Origin: Bacillota bacterium
Lineage (GTDB): Bacteria > Bacillota_A > Clostridia > DSM-8532
Assembly: GCA_023424865.1 (NCBI GenBank)
Contig: JAFADM010000342.1
Location: forward strand, 1 to 11,833
Length of the DNA: 11,833 nt
Reading direction: 5' to 3'
Shown: piece by piece, positions 1-6,899 of the stretch
Layout: every line of letters starts with the position of its first letter
Position numbering within the stretch: position 1 is the stretch's first letter
Notes under the pieces: generated by a model
Told to the model about the DNA's origin: nothing
What the model saw: only the letters and a program-made list of their open reading frames with translations
Databases searched by the model: none
Position numbers and translations under genes: made by a program

Positions 1-16
1 AATTCCTTTTTATAAG

Positions 17-70
17 TTAACCTCCTGTTAAAAAGCGGTTAATCAAAATTTAACAGAGCTTAGGTATAAT
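17..70 (+). promoter_or_regulatory. Putative Pho-box promoter of the PHP gene
   Basis: Four TTAA-type hexamers start at 17 (TTAACC), 28 (TTAAAA), 39 (TTAATC) and 50 (TTAACA), exactly 11 bp apart. A perfect TATAAT follows at 65-70, nine bases after the last hexamer, and no good sigma-A -35 box is present. Firmicute PhoP boxes are direct repeats of TTAACA-like hexamers with about 5-bp spacers that stand in for the -35 element, so spacing and placement both fit. Transcription would start near 77. Because TTAA is self-complementary, the minus strand also carries hexamers in phase (TTAACA at 31-26, TTAACC at 42-37) followed by TATAAA at 14-9, so a divergent promoter for a gene left of the window is possible. 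Activation by PhoP is inferred from pattern only. Confidence 0.6.
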
Positions 71-86
71 AAGCAATCATCGTCCT

Positions 87-121
87 GGTTAAGGCAGGTG
101 CCTTCAACCGGCGGGAGCCGG
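87..121 (+). other. Two adjoining hairpins in the 5' leader of the PHP gene
   Basis: The leader between the predicted start site (near 77) and the PHP start codon contains two stem-loops. The first pairs GGTTAAGGC (87-95) with GCCTTCAACC (100-109), with one bulged C. The second pairs CCGGC (108-112) with GCCGG (117-121) around a GGGA tetraloop. They share bases 108-109, so they slightly exclude each other. No U-tract follows either, so these are not intrinsic terminators. I could not match them to a known riboswitch class. They could affect RNA stability or translation. Confidence 0.4.
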
Positions 122-171
122 ACAAAATTTACGGCATTTAAGGATATACAGCATGAAATATTGAGGTAACT

Positions 172-921
172 ATGGTAATTGATTTTCACGTACACGCAAA
201 GCACTCCAAAAAAGTCCCCTTCAGTTCCGATTATTTTACAAGCACTGTGGAATGCGCCAGAGAAAACGGCCTGAATGCCTTTATTTTATGTGAGCATTTC
301 AATACCTTTGATTTTCGTCCGATGCATGAGGAGCTTTATGACAAGTATTCCTACGAAGGAGATGCCTACATAATCAAAGGCATCCGTGTGTTTTCAGGCA
401 TGGAGGTGGATGTCCTGGGTGGCGCTCACGTTATTCTGGCCGGGCATCGGGACAGTATACTTAATATCCACCGCATTTTGGAAAGCTACAGTGAAGACGA
501 TACTTTCATTTCTCTTGCAGGACTTCTGGATTTGGCCGACAGGCAAAAATGCATGAAAATAGGAGCCCACCCCTACAGAGAAAAAAACCCGCTGGCTTTT
601 CACGCAATTGATCAATTGGCCCGCTTTGACGCTTTTGATCTCAATGCCAGCGATCTTTACAAATATGGACGCACGGAAATGCAGGAAAAGCTCCTGGCCC
701 TGTCCTCCCACACCGGTGTGCCCATTGTTGCGGGAAGCGATTCACATTATCCCATCCAGCTTGGCAGTGTGAAAACACGCTTTGTTCGGGAAGCTTCCAC
801 TGTTTCCCAGCTTGTCGCCTGTATTCGGACAAAAGAATACTTAAACGAAATCTCACCTGTTCTGGAAACACGGGTTTTGGCGGCTAAGGCTGCCAAGGCT
901 TACTTAAAAAAGGCGGACTAG
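172..921 (+). CDS. PHP-domain metal-dependent phosphoesterase
   Basis: A 249-residue cytoplasmic protein of the PHP (polymerase and histidinol phosphatase) superfamily, which hydrolyses phosphomonoesters or cyclic and linear phosphodiesters with a metal cluster. The ligand motifs are intact: HVH (H6, H8) at the N-terminus, H42 in LCEHF, E78 in SGMEVD, H133 in GAHPYR and the closing GSDSH (D190, H192). There is no signal peptide or membrane segment. The ATG at 172 is preceded by GAGGT at 163-167. An ATG at 153 meets a stop after two codons. The gene is monocistronic, with its own Pho-like promoter and a terminator overlapping its stop codon. The family includes histidinol phosphatase, but no his gene is nearby and the promoter suggests phosphate scavenging or recycling instead. 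The family call is firm; the substrate is unknown. Confidence 0.88.
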   Translation: MVIDFHVHAKHSKKVPFSSDYFTSTVECARENGLNAFILCEHFNTFDFRPMHEELYDKYSYEGDAYIIKGIRVFSGMEVDVLGGAHVILAGHRDSILNIHRILESYSEDDTFISLAGLLDLADRQKCMKIGAHPYREKNPLAFHAIDQLARFDAFDLNASDLYKYGRTEMQEKLLALSSHTGVPIVAGSDSHYPIQLGSVKTRFVREASTVSQLVACIRTKEYLNEISPVLETRVLAAKAAKAYLKKAD

Positions 922-933
922 TGTCCGCTTTTT
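906..933 (+). terminator. Intrinsic terminator overlapping the PHP stop codon
   Basis: GCGGAC (913-918) pairs with GTCCGC (923-928) around a TAGT loop that contains the end of the PHP stop codon. An A-run lies before the stem and five T's (929-933) follow it. The A and T flanks can also pair, so it could act in both directions. It separates the PHP transcript from the ABC importer operon. Confidence 0.75.
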
Positions 934-1144
934 CTTCCAGATCAACTTCAGATCTATAATTTTTACAGTTAAAGTTCTATAATTTTTTCTGTATTCGTTT
1001 TTTTTTAGTTAGCGTAAGCTAATAGAGTAGAAAATTAGATTCACTCACTTCAGCAGGCTTTCCCTACAAGCCGACAAATGGTTTACTTCCTTTGGCCTCA
1101 CAAAACATGCGCTTTGCCTATTTTGAACGGTCAACCATCATCCA
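934..1144. other. AT-rich intergenic region before the sugar ABC operon
   Basis: No gene was found here. It holds a near-perfect 16-base direct repeat (953-968 and 976-991, 14 of 16 identical, 23-bp period), each copy containing TATAAT. A run of nine T's follows at 998-1006. A small perfect inverted repeat, TTAGC-GTAA-GCTAA, lies at 1009-1022. The promoter of the downstream importer operon should lie in this stretch, but neither TATAAT has a convincing -35 partner, so I do not assign one. Confidence 0.4.
1123..1134. promoter_or_regulatory. Possible LacI-type operator upstream of the importer operon
   Basis: TTGAACGGTCAA is an inverted repeat with five of six symmetric positions and a central CG, as is usual for LacI-family operators. 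It lies about 35 bases upstream of the chosen start of the first permease. It is short and no identical copy was found in front of the lacI-type gene, so the call is tentative. Confidence 0.25.
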
Positions 1145-1153
1145 ATGGAAAAT

Positions 1154-1162
1154 GGGAGTGAG
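1154..1162 (+). promoter_or_regulatory. Ribosome binding site deciding the permease start
   Basis: GGGAGTGAG lies six bases before the ATG at 1169. The earlier in-frame ATG at 1145 has no Shine-Dalgarno sequence in front of it and would place this purine-rich site inside the coding region. The start at 1169 is therefore preferred. Confidence 0.7.
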
Positions 1163-1168
1163 ACAACG

Positions 1169-2125
1169 ATGAATGACGTATCTTCTGCTGTCACTTTGCC
1201 ACGTGTCAAGGCCGAAAAAAAGAAAAACCGGCGGGGCTTTAAAATGTTTCTCATGATTTCGCCCTTTCTGGTTCTATCCTTTATCTTTTCCTACTTTCCT
1301 CTTTACGGATGGATTTATGCCTTTTTTGATTATAGACCCCCTCTAAGCCTTGCCCAGTGCGAATTTGTGGGTATGAAGTGGTTTGAAATGCTCTTTCGCA
1401 ACTCAACCCAAATTCAGCTTCTTTTAAAGGTTATGGGGAACACCTTTGCCATGAGCGCTCTTGGCATACTGGCTTCCGTTCTGCCCATTCTGTTTGCCGT
1501 TTTTTTAAGCGAAATAAATGTGCGGTGGTTTAAAAAGGGCGTTCAAACCCTGGCCACCCTGCCCAATTTTATAAGCTGGGTACTTGTCTATTCGGTGGCC
1601 TATTCCCTGTTCTCCAGCAGCGGCATGATGAATAATGTGCTCCAGTCCGTGGGACTTATCGACCAGCCTATTAAATTTCTGGATTCCGATGAACACACCT
1701 GGCTCAAAATGTGCCTCTGGGGTGTCTGGAAAGGCCTCGGATGGAATGCCATCATTTACCTGGCCGCCATTGCGGGAATCGACCAGGAGCTGTACCAGTC
1801 GGCCAGGGTGGACGGTGCGGGCCGCTTCCGGCTCATGTGGCATATCACGCTTCCAGGAATTATCCCCACTTTCTTTGTTCTGCTCTTGCTTTCTGTGGCT
1901 AATTTTCTCTCAAACGGCCTGGATCAGTACTATGTTTTTCAAAATGCCTTCAACCGTGAGCATATCCAGGTTTTGGATTTATATGTCTATAACATCAGTA
2001 TGGGCGGCTCCAACAGCTATTCTCTGGCTACAGCACTCAGTATGCTTAAAAGCATTATCAGCGTCACTCTCCTTATTGGCGTCAATACGCTGTCTAAGGC
2101 TGTACGCAAGGAAACCATCGTTTAA
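1169..2125 (+). CDS. Sugar ABC importer permease 1 (LplB/YteP-type)
   Basis: An inner-membrane subunit of a carbohydrate-uptake ABC transporter, 318 residues from the preferred ATG (326 from the ATG at 1145). After a short basic N-terminus (AEKKKNRRGFK) it shows about six hydrophobic membrane segments. The first is around residues 25-45 and contains the family-typical FSYFPLYGWIYAFFDYRP. The cytoplasmic EAA loop, QELYQSARVDGAGRFRLMW, contacts the ATPase and is well preserved. The order permease, permease, binding protein is characteristic of the LplB-YtcP-LipO class, which takes up oligosaccharides or modified sugars. No ATPase is encoded in the cluster; members of this class commonly share a housekeeping MsmX-type ATPase. 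The second permease starts 21 bases downstream. The family is confident; the transported sugar cannot be read from the sequence. Confidence 0.92.
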   Translation: MNDVSSAVTLPRVKAEKKKNRRGFKMFLMISPFLVLSFIFSYFPLYGWIYAFFDYRPPLSLAQCEFVGMKWFEMLFRNSTQIQLLLKVMGNTFAMSALGILASVLPILFAVFLSEINVRWFKKGVQTLATLPNFISWVLVYSVAYSLFSSSGMMNNVLQSVGLIDQPIKFLDSDEHTWLKMCLWGVWKGLGWNAIIYLAAIAGIDQELYQSARVDGAGRFRLMWHITLPGIIPTFFVLLLLSVANFLSNGLDQYYVFQNAFNREHIQVLDLYVYNISMGGSNSYSLATALSMLKSIISVTLLIGVNTLSKAVRKETIV

Positions 2126-2146
2126 TCCATCGAGGGAGGGCTGTTT

Positions 2147-3082
2147 ATGAGCGAAGCTGTTCGCCGCCGGGGTTATAAAAAGGCCGGTAAATCCATTGGA
2201 GATTATACCTTTCACTTTTTTAATTATTTTATTTTCGCCTTTTTTACTTTGCTTTGCATTTATCCCTTTTATTATTTGATTATAAACAGCATCAGCTCCA
2301 ATGAATTAAGCGCCAACGGCGTTATCAATTTTTACCCCAGAGAGGTTCATTTAAAAAATTATATTGAAATATTAAAGCTCCGGGGGCTGTCCCAGGCGGC
2401 CCTTATATCTGTGGGAAGAACCCTTGCAGGAACTCTTTTTACGGTACTTGCCTCCGCATTCCTGGGCTTTATGTTTACCCAGCAGAAAATGTGGGGCCGT
2501 AAGTTCTGGTACCGCTTTATCATTATCACCATGTATTTTAACGCAGGCCTCATCCCTGTGTTTATCACCATGCTGAACCTGGGACTTATAAACAACTTCT
2601 GGGTCTATATCATTCCCGCCGTGGTTCAGCCTTTTTATATTATTCTTGTTAAAACCTATATGGAATCCATTCCCGCCTCTTTGGAGGAAGCTGCCGAAAT
2701 GGATGGTGCCGGGCTTTTAAGGGTTTTCTTCACCATCATACTGCCCATTTCCACCCCCATCCTTGCCACCATAGCCATATTTGCAGCCGTGGCCCAATGG
2801 AATGCCTTCCAGGATGTTTTAATTTACGTATCCAAGGAACAGCTTCAGCCTCTTCAGTTCATTCTTTACAAATACATAAACCAATCCACGTCCCTTGCCA
2901 TGCTCATACGCAACAGCACCGGCTTAAGCAACGACGCCATGAGAGCGCTCGCAACAAAACAGACACCCACCTCCGTACGCATGACGGTATCCGTTATCGT
3001 TGTTATCCCCATCCTGCTCGTTTATCCCTTCTTCCAGAGATACTTCGTTAAAGGCATCATGATTGGCTCCGTGAAAGGCTGA
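2147..3082 (+). CDS. Sugar ABC importer permease 2 (YtcP-type)
   Basis: The second membrane subunit of the same importer, 311 residues with about six membrane segments; the first is around residues 22-48, rich in Phe and Tyr. The EAA loop is present as SLEEAAEMDGAGLLRVFF, and the C-terminus ends in the family-typical YFVKGIMIGSVKG. The ATG at 2147 follows a GAGGGAGGG ribosome site with suitable spacing. It is cotranscribed with the first permease (21-base gap), and the two should form a heterodimeric channel. The binding-protein gene follows after 86 bases. No disruptions were seen. Confidence 0.92.
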   Translation: MSEAVRRRGYKKAGKSIGDYTFHFFNYFIFAFFTLLCIYPFYYLIINSISSNELSANGVINFYPREVHLKNYIEILKLRGLSQAALISVGRTLAGTLFTVLASAFLGFMFTQQKMWGRKFWYRFIIITMYFNAGLIPVFITMLNLGLINNFWVYIIPAVVQPFYIILVKTYMESIPASLEEAAEMDGAGLLRVFFTIILPISTPILATIAIFAAVAQWNAFQDVLIYVSKEQLQPLQFILYKYINQSTSLAMLIRNSTGLSNDAMRALATKQTPTSVRMTVSVIVVIPILLVYPFFQRYFVKGIMIGSVKG

Positions 3083-3140
3083 CAATAGAGTTTTTATCGG
3101 TCCTTTACCATGGCCTTGGGGAATTGCATGTCATTTACTG

Positions 3141-3163
3141 GAAATAATTATTTCAAAAGGAGG
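3141..3163 (+). promoter_or_regulatory. 14-bp palindrome abutting a strong ribosome site
   Basis: GAAATAATTATTTC (3141-3154) is a perfect palindrome. It is followed at once by AAAAGGAGG (3155-3163), the ribosome site for the binding-protein ATG at 3169. The 86-base gap between permease and binding protein contains no terminator. The palindrome could be an operator, a dyad for an internal promoter, or a weak RNA hairpin that tunes translation or protects the 5' end of a processed binding-protein mRNA. Only the symmetry is directly seen. Confidence 0.4.
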
Positions 3164-3168
3164 ATTTT

Positions 3169-4977
3169 ATGAAATTTCGAGCAAAAAAATCAGTTGCCTG
3201 TGGGCTGTCCGTCATACTGATAACGGCATTAATCGCGGGATGCGGTGCCAATCAAACGACAGGTACAACCCCTACTCCCTCCTCTACACCTTCCGCCACT
3301 GCCTCTTCCACACCTGCACCGGAAACCCCGGATGCAAAGTCCTATGACAAATTCCTCACCATCGACATGTTCAACAACCAGGCCAATTATCAGGGCATTC
3401 AGTCCGGCTGGTTTGCCAAGGTGGTTAAGGATCGCTTCAACATGGAAATTAACATCATCGCCCCTAATGTTGCGGGCGGAGGCGATACCCTGTTTCAGGT
3501 CCGTTCAGCAGCCGGCGAGCTGGGCGATATCGTAATGATTGGTTCTGAAAACGGCCGTCTGGCCGACACGGTTAAGGCCGGGCTACTTATGGACATTTCG
3601 GACCTGGTTTCAAAAAGTGAGTATCTGACCCAATATACCAATGCCATAGACAATATTAAAAGCCTTATCTCTTCGGACAAGGTTTACGCCATTCCCTCCC
3701 AGGTTTCCACCTCCTCGCCGCTAACCCCCTCCGAAGGCCTGGATTTAACTTACGGCCCTTACATACGCTGGGATATGTACACGGCTATAGGCTCACCCGA
3801 GCTTGGTACTCTGGAGGATTTGCTTCCCGTGCTTAAACAGATGCAGGATAAATTCCCCACCAGCGACTCGGGCAAGAAAACCTACGCCATTTCCCTCTTT
3901 AAGGATTGGGACGGAAATATGATGTGTCTTGCCAAGCAGCCCGCCTGCTTTTACGGAGTGGATGAAAACGGCTTCCAGCTGCTCTACACCGACGGACGCA
4001 CGGAAAGCATCATCGACGACAATTCCCTTTATGTCAGAGCTCTGAAATTCTTCTTCTCCGCAAACCAGATGGGAATTCTGGATCCCGATTCCACAACCCA
4101 CAATTATGAAACCCTTTTTGCCAAATATCAGGACGGTCAGGTTCTCTTCTCTCCCTGGCCCTGGCTGGGTCAGGCTGCCTACAACACCACAGAGCATAAA
4201 GCTGAAGGCAAGGGCTTTATGATAGCTCCTGTAAAGGATTTAGACATCTTCTCCTACGGAGCCAACCCTCTGGGTAACAAATATGTTATCGGCGTTGGCA
4301 GCAAGGCTGAGGATCCCCAGCGCATGGTGGATTTCATTGACTGGCTCTACTCCCCTGAAGGAGTTATGATGTCCAGCTCCCAGACCGGCGGAACCTGCGG
4401 CCCCGAAGGCCTGACCTGGGAAATGAAGCTTGGCCGGCCTGTTCTCACTGATTTCGGCAAGGAGGCCTTCTCCGGCAATGCCGAGCTTGAAATGCCTGCC
4501 GATTGGGGCGGCGGAACCTATAAGGACGGTATCTCCCAGCTTAATTTCCAGGCCGTTCAGAACATCGATATTAATCCTGTAAACAACGAGCCTTACAATT
4601 ATGCTCTGTGGGATTCCACGGTAGAAGCCAATGTTACGCCCCTTGACACCTCCTGGCAGACCTTCATGAAGGCCAATACCACCCTGGATTATTTAACCCA
4701 GCACGATATGTTCTCCGTAGCGGCAGGCAACGGTTACATTGCCGAAGCTGCTCCATCGGAAATCGATTCACTCCGCAATCAAATAAAAACTATTATAATT
4801 GAGAATTCCTGGAAGATGGTCTTTGCAAAGAATGAGGCCGAATTCAACAGCACCTTGAAGCAGATGCAGGAAACGGTTATCGGACTTGGCTATAATCAGG
4901 TTCTCGAATTTGATCAAAAGATCTCCGATCAAGTGACCGCCGCTCGCAAGGAAGCCGCAGCCGCTTACGGAAAATAA
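3169..4977 (+). CDS. Extracellular sugar-binding lipoprotein (LipO/YtcQ-type)
   Basis: The solute-binding component of the importer encoded just upstream, 602 residues, on the long side for sugar-binding lipoproteins. A basic N-terminus, a hydrophobic stretch and the lipobox LIAGC place the lipidated cysteine at residue 25, so the mature protein is anchored outside the cytoplasmic membrane. A low-complexity Thr/Pro/Ser linker covers about residues 28-52, then the two-lobed binding domain starts at YDKFLTIDMF. The aromatic-rich middle (for example LFSPWPWLGQAAY) is typical of sugar-binding sites. A strong AAAAGGAGG sets the ATG. It is the last gene of the operon and ends before the terminator at 5032. 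The ligand is probably an oligosaccharide or decorated sugar, but it cannot be specified from sequence. Confidence 0.9.
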   Translation: MKFRAKKSVACGLSVILITALIAGCGANQTTGTTPTPSSTPSATASSTPAPETPDAKSYDKFLTIDMFNNQANYQGIQSGWFAKVVKDRFNMEINIIAPNVAGGGDTLFQVRSAAGELGDIVMIGSENGRLADTVKAGLLMDISDLVSKSEYLTQYTNAIDNIKSLISSDKVYAIPSQVSTSSPLTPSEGLDLTYGPYIRWDMYTAIGSPELGTLEDLLPVLKQMQDKFPTSDSGKKTYAISLFKDWDGNMMCLAKQPACFYGVDENGFQLLYTDGRTESIIDDNSLYVRALKFFFSANQMGILDPDSTTHNYETLFAKYQDGQVLFSPWPWLGQAAYNTTEHKAEGKGFMIAPVKDLDIFSYGANPLGNKYVIGVGSKAEDPQRMVDFIDWLYSPEGVMMSSSQTGGTCGPEGLTWEMKLGRPVLTDFGKEAFSGNAELEMPADWGGGTYKDGISQLNFQAVQNIDINPVNNEPYNYALWDSTVEANVTPLDTSWQTFMKANTTLDYLTQHDMFSVAAGNGYIAEAAPSEIDSLRNQIKTIIIENSWKMVFAKNEAEFNSTLKQMQETVIGLGYNQVLEFDQKISDQVTAARKEAAAAYGK

Positions 4978-5031
4978 GGAAACAATACGCCGCACAACGC
5001 ACCGAATGTGCTTTCGAGGGGGGAAAATGAG

Positions 5032-5071
5032 GACCGGACGGGCAATATATGCCTGTCCGGTCTTTGTTTTG
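5032..5071 (+). terminator. Strong intrinsic terminator after the sugar ABC operon
   Basis: A 13-bp stem pairs bases 5032-5044 (starting GACCGGAC) with 5050-5062 (ending GTCCGGTC), with one G-T pair and a five-base AT loop. TTTGTTTTG follows. It closes the plus-strand operon. On the minus strand the stem is followed by CTCATTTTCC, so it may weakly stop the convergent phn operon too. Confidence 0.85.
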
Positions 5072-5143
5072 TAGTCATTTGAGTAAGCAAATCCGGCTTA
5101 AAGGGAGTGGTTCAAATCCCCCGGGCTTTTGACGTCGGTTTCT

Positions 5144-5166
5144 GAGTGAAACGGGGATTTTCACTC
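5144..5166 (-). other. Hairpin across the stop codon of the CX5R phosphatase gene
   Basis: GAGTGAAA (5144-5151) and TTTCACTC (5159-5166) form a perfect 8-bp stem around a 7-base loop. The stop codon of the phosphatase gene lies inside the stem. No good T-run follows on the minus strand, so it is at best a weak terminator or a 3'-end stabiliser for the long minus-strand transcript. Confidence 0.4.
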
Positions 5167-5913
5167 TTCATCCGTAAGCTTTGCCTTAAGGATTTTCAGG
5201 GTATCCGGCCCAAGACCTATGGATTCAAGGTAATTTCGGGCCGTACCGTATTGGGACTCCATGTGCGCCAGAGCTTTCTCCATATTGGAGGGAGGCGATT
5301 CCATAATATAGGCCGGAACCACAAGGCCTCTGGATTCCATTTCCTTTGTCTGTAAAACAAATAAATCCTTCATAAGGCTCTCGCTCTGGGCGTAGTCCCT
5401 TACCACCGTCTCATTATCCACACCTGCAAGCTTTAAAAGCAGCATGGCCACCATGCCGGTGCGGTCCTTGCCCCCGGAGCAGTGGAATAAAACCCCCTGA
5501 CCGGAGTACCCACCGGAGTAGCGGGCGAAGGCTTCAAAAATGTCTTTAAAGCCTTCCCGGCTGTCTTCAAAAAACCAGCAGTACAGTTCCCACATACTGG
5601 GTGGAAATTCCTCACGATACCGTTTGGCCTTTACCTGCTCCTGAATGCCCACGGCCAGGTACTCGATGTCGGGATACAGCCGGTGAAGCCTGTCCTCCGC
5701 CCGTTCCCGCTCATCCCTGGAACGAAGATCCACTACCAGGCGTATGCCGTATTCGTAAAGGAAACGGCAGTCCTCATCACTTAAGTTATTAAGGCAATCG
5801 GCTCTCAAAAAAGCCCTGCTTTTGGTTACATATCCGGATTCCGTCCGATATCCGCCCAGATCCCTTATATTTTTCGCTCCCGTAAGGGGAAGCGGTAAGG
5901 CTAATGGCTGCAT
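5161..5913 (-). CDS. CX5R tyrosine/lipid-type phosphatase (IphP/LipA/MptpB group)
   Basis: A 250-residue cytoplasmic phosphatase of the cysteine-dependent dual-specificity fold. The signature HCSGGKDRTG gives the nucleophile C145 and phosphate-binding R151. The family's N-terminal NIRDLGGY (residues 15-22) and VVDLRS (60-65) are also present. The Lys-Asp inside the P-loop (GKDRTG) is typical of the IphP, Listeria LipA and mycobacterial MptpB group, whose members act on phosphoinositides and phosphoserine/threonine as well as phosphotyrosine. There is no signal peptide. AAAGGGG precedes the ATG at a workable distance. It is the last gene behind phnD-C-E-E, separated from phnE2 by 158 bases with tandem repeats. 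This position suggests it works on the imported phosphate ester, but a role in protein dephosphorylation cannot be excluded. Confidence 0.87.
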   Translation of the reverse strand: MQPLALPLPLTGAKNIRDLGGYRTESGYVTKSRAFLRADCLNNLSDEDCRFLYEYGIRLVVDLRSRDERERAEDRLHRLYPDIEYLAVGIQEQVKAKRYREEFPPSMWELYCWFFEDSREGFKDIFEAFARYSGGYSGQGVLFHCSGGKDRTGMVAMLLLKLAGVDNETVVRDYAQSESLMKDLFVLQTKEMESRGLVVPAYIMESPPSNMEKALAHMESQYGTARNYLESIGLGPDTLKILKAKLTDEE

Positions 5914-5970
5914 GTCAAATAAACCCCTTTGTTTATTATTCCCTGCCCGCCTGCTTGAGTTATGCTAAAA

Positions 5971-6092
5971 CGGGTAAGGTATTATTCTTTTTACTTATAC
6001 GATTCTCCGGTAAGGTATTATCCTTTTTTTACTTATACGATTCTCCGGGTAAGATATTATCCTTTTTTTACTTATACGAGACCCCGGGTTAG
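5971..6092. repeat. Tandem repeat, 3.2 copies of 37-39 bp
   Basis: Three adjacent copies lie at 5971-6007, 6008-6045 and 6046-6084, with a partial fourth CGGGTTAG at 6085-6092. Each begins CGG(G)TAAG, continues with ATATTAT or GTATTAT, then a T-run of 5 or 7, then ACTTATACGA. Copies differ mainly in the T-run length, one G in the CGGG start, and the end of the third copy. The array fills most of the gap between phnE2 and the phosphatase gene. The third copy runs into phnE2 and supplies its last codons and stop. The pattern fits replication-slippage expansion. On the minus strand each unit carries TATAAG and AAAAAGGAT-type motifs, but no convincing promoter. Confidence 0.85.
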
Positions 6093-6887
6093 CTTTGTTC
6101 TCACTTTTGTAGAGAAAAATTCAATAAACAGCACCAGCAGGACAAGTCCGGCTAAAATTGAGCCAACCTCGTTCCAACGGTAGGAGCTCATGGCAAAAAT
6201 AAGCGGAGCACCTATGCCCCCGGCGCCTACCAAGCCTAAAACGGCCGCATCCCGGAGATTCATGTCAAACCGGTAAATGAGTGTGGACAGAAAGTGAGGA
6301 ATGAGCTGGGGCAGAATGCCGTAACGGATTTTCTGAAAGCCGTTTAAGCCTGCCGCATCCAGTGACTCCAGAATCCCCGGATCCAGATCCTCAATGGCTT
6401 CAATATACATTTTTGATATCATCCCAATGGAACAGACGGACATGGTTAAAAGTCCCGCAAAAGGACCCGGCCCCGTCACTCTTATAAACATAAGCCCGTA
6501 TACGAAGGCGGGAATGGTGCGTACCGCCATCACCACGAGCCTCCCTGCCGCCGCAAGGGGCTTTGATACCAGGTTTACGGCACATAGAAAGGAGAACGGC
6601 AGAGCCAGAACAGCTCCTGCCAGTGTGCCCAAAAAGGCTATGGCTACCGTTTCAAAAAGCAGATAAGGCACTCCCTGCTTTGTGAGATTGAAAAGCAGAT
6701 CCGTGTCGGGCCTTAGTATTCCTGCCAGAATATTACGCGCCACATCCCTACCGTTTTGCTTTAAATTGTCAAAAGGAATGGCTGTGGCGGACCAGACAAG
6801 AAGAAGGGCTGCCAGGATCCCAAGACAAAGCCGGAAAACGCTGAAGCCAGGTCTTTCATTGTATTTTTCAGTAACAGATGCCTTCAT
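6072..6887 (-). CDS. phnE: Phosphonate-type ABC importer permease, second copy
   Basis: A membrane subunit of the PhnCDE-class importer, 271 residues with about six hydrophobic segments; the first is around residues 17-36. The family EAA region reads DPGILESLDAAGLNGFQKIR, followed by YGILPQLIPHFLS. The PhnE hallmark LGLVGAGGIGAPL is near residue 220. AAGGAGG lies seven bases before the ATG and overlaps the end of phnE1, so the two permeases are translated together and probably form a heterodimer. The core ends at KVRTKLT, matching the RSKLT end of phnE1. Four further residues (RGLV) and the stop codon lie in the tandem-repeat array, as if the 3' end was altered when the repeats formed. Confidence 0.9.
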   Translation of the reverse strand: MKASVTEKYNERPGFSVFRLCLGILAALLLVWSATAIPFDNLKQNGRDVARNILAGILRPDTDLLFNLTKQGVPYLLFETVAIAFLGTLAGAVLALPFSFLCAVNLVSKPLAAAGRLVVMAVRTIPAFVYGLMFIRVTGPGPFAGLLTMSVCSIGMISKMYIEAIEDLDPGILESLDAAGLNGFQKIRYGILPQLIPHFLSTLIYRFDMNLRDAAVLGLVGAGGIGAPLIFAMSSYRWNEVGSILAGLVLLVLFIEFFSTKVRTKLTRGLV

Positions 6888-6899
6888 CTTTGGCCCTCC

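Noticed and set aside
172..921. Histidinol-phosphatase (hisK/hisJ) assignment for the PHP protein
   Set aside because: The motifs are shared by the whole PHP superfamily, no histidine gene is near, and the Pho-like promoter points elsewhere; only the superfamily is supported.
1145..1168. ATG at 1145 as the start of the first sugar permease
   Set aside because: No Shine-Dalgarno sequence precedes it, while GGGAGTGAG lies correctly before the in-frame ATG at 1169.
5027..5074. A 15-codon reading frame with a purine-rich GAGGGGGG in front, lying over the terminator stem
   Set aside because: It consists almost wholly of the terminator hairpin and T-tract, so the open frame is probably accidental.
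5101..5130. tRNA-like T-arm sequence GGTTCAAATCC followed by a C-run
   Set aside because: The flanking bases do not make a proper five-pair T-stem, and no D-arm, anticodon arm or acceptor stem can be built around it.
5971..6092. A short CRISPR array
   Set aside because: The copies are directly adjacent with no unique spacers, and no cas gene is present.
5904..6183. Plus-strand open frames with a repeated peptide (FFYLY-type)
   Set aside because: The repetition is the translation of the 37-39 bp tandem DNA repeat; there is no ribosome site and the frames overlap phnE2.
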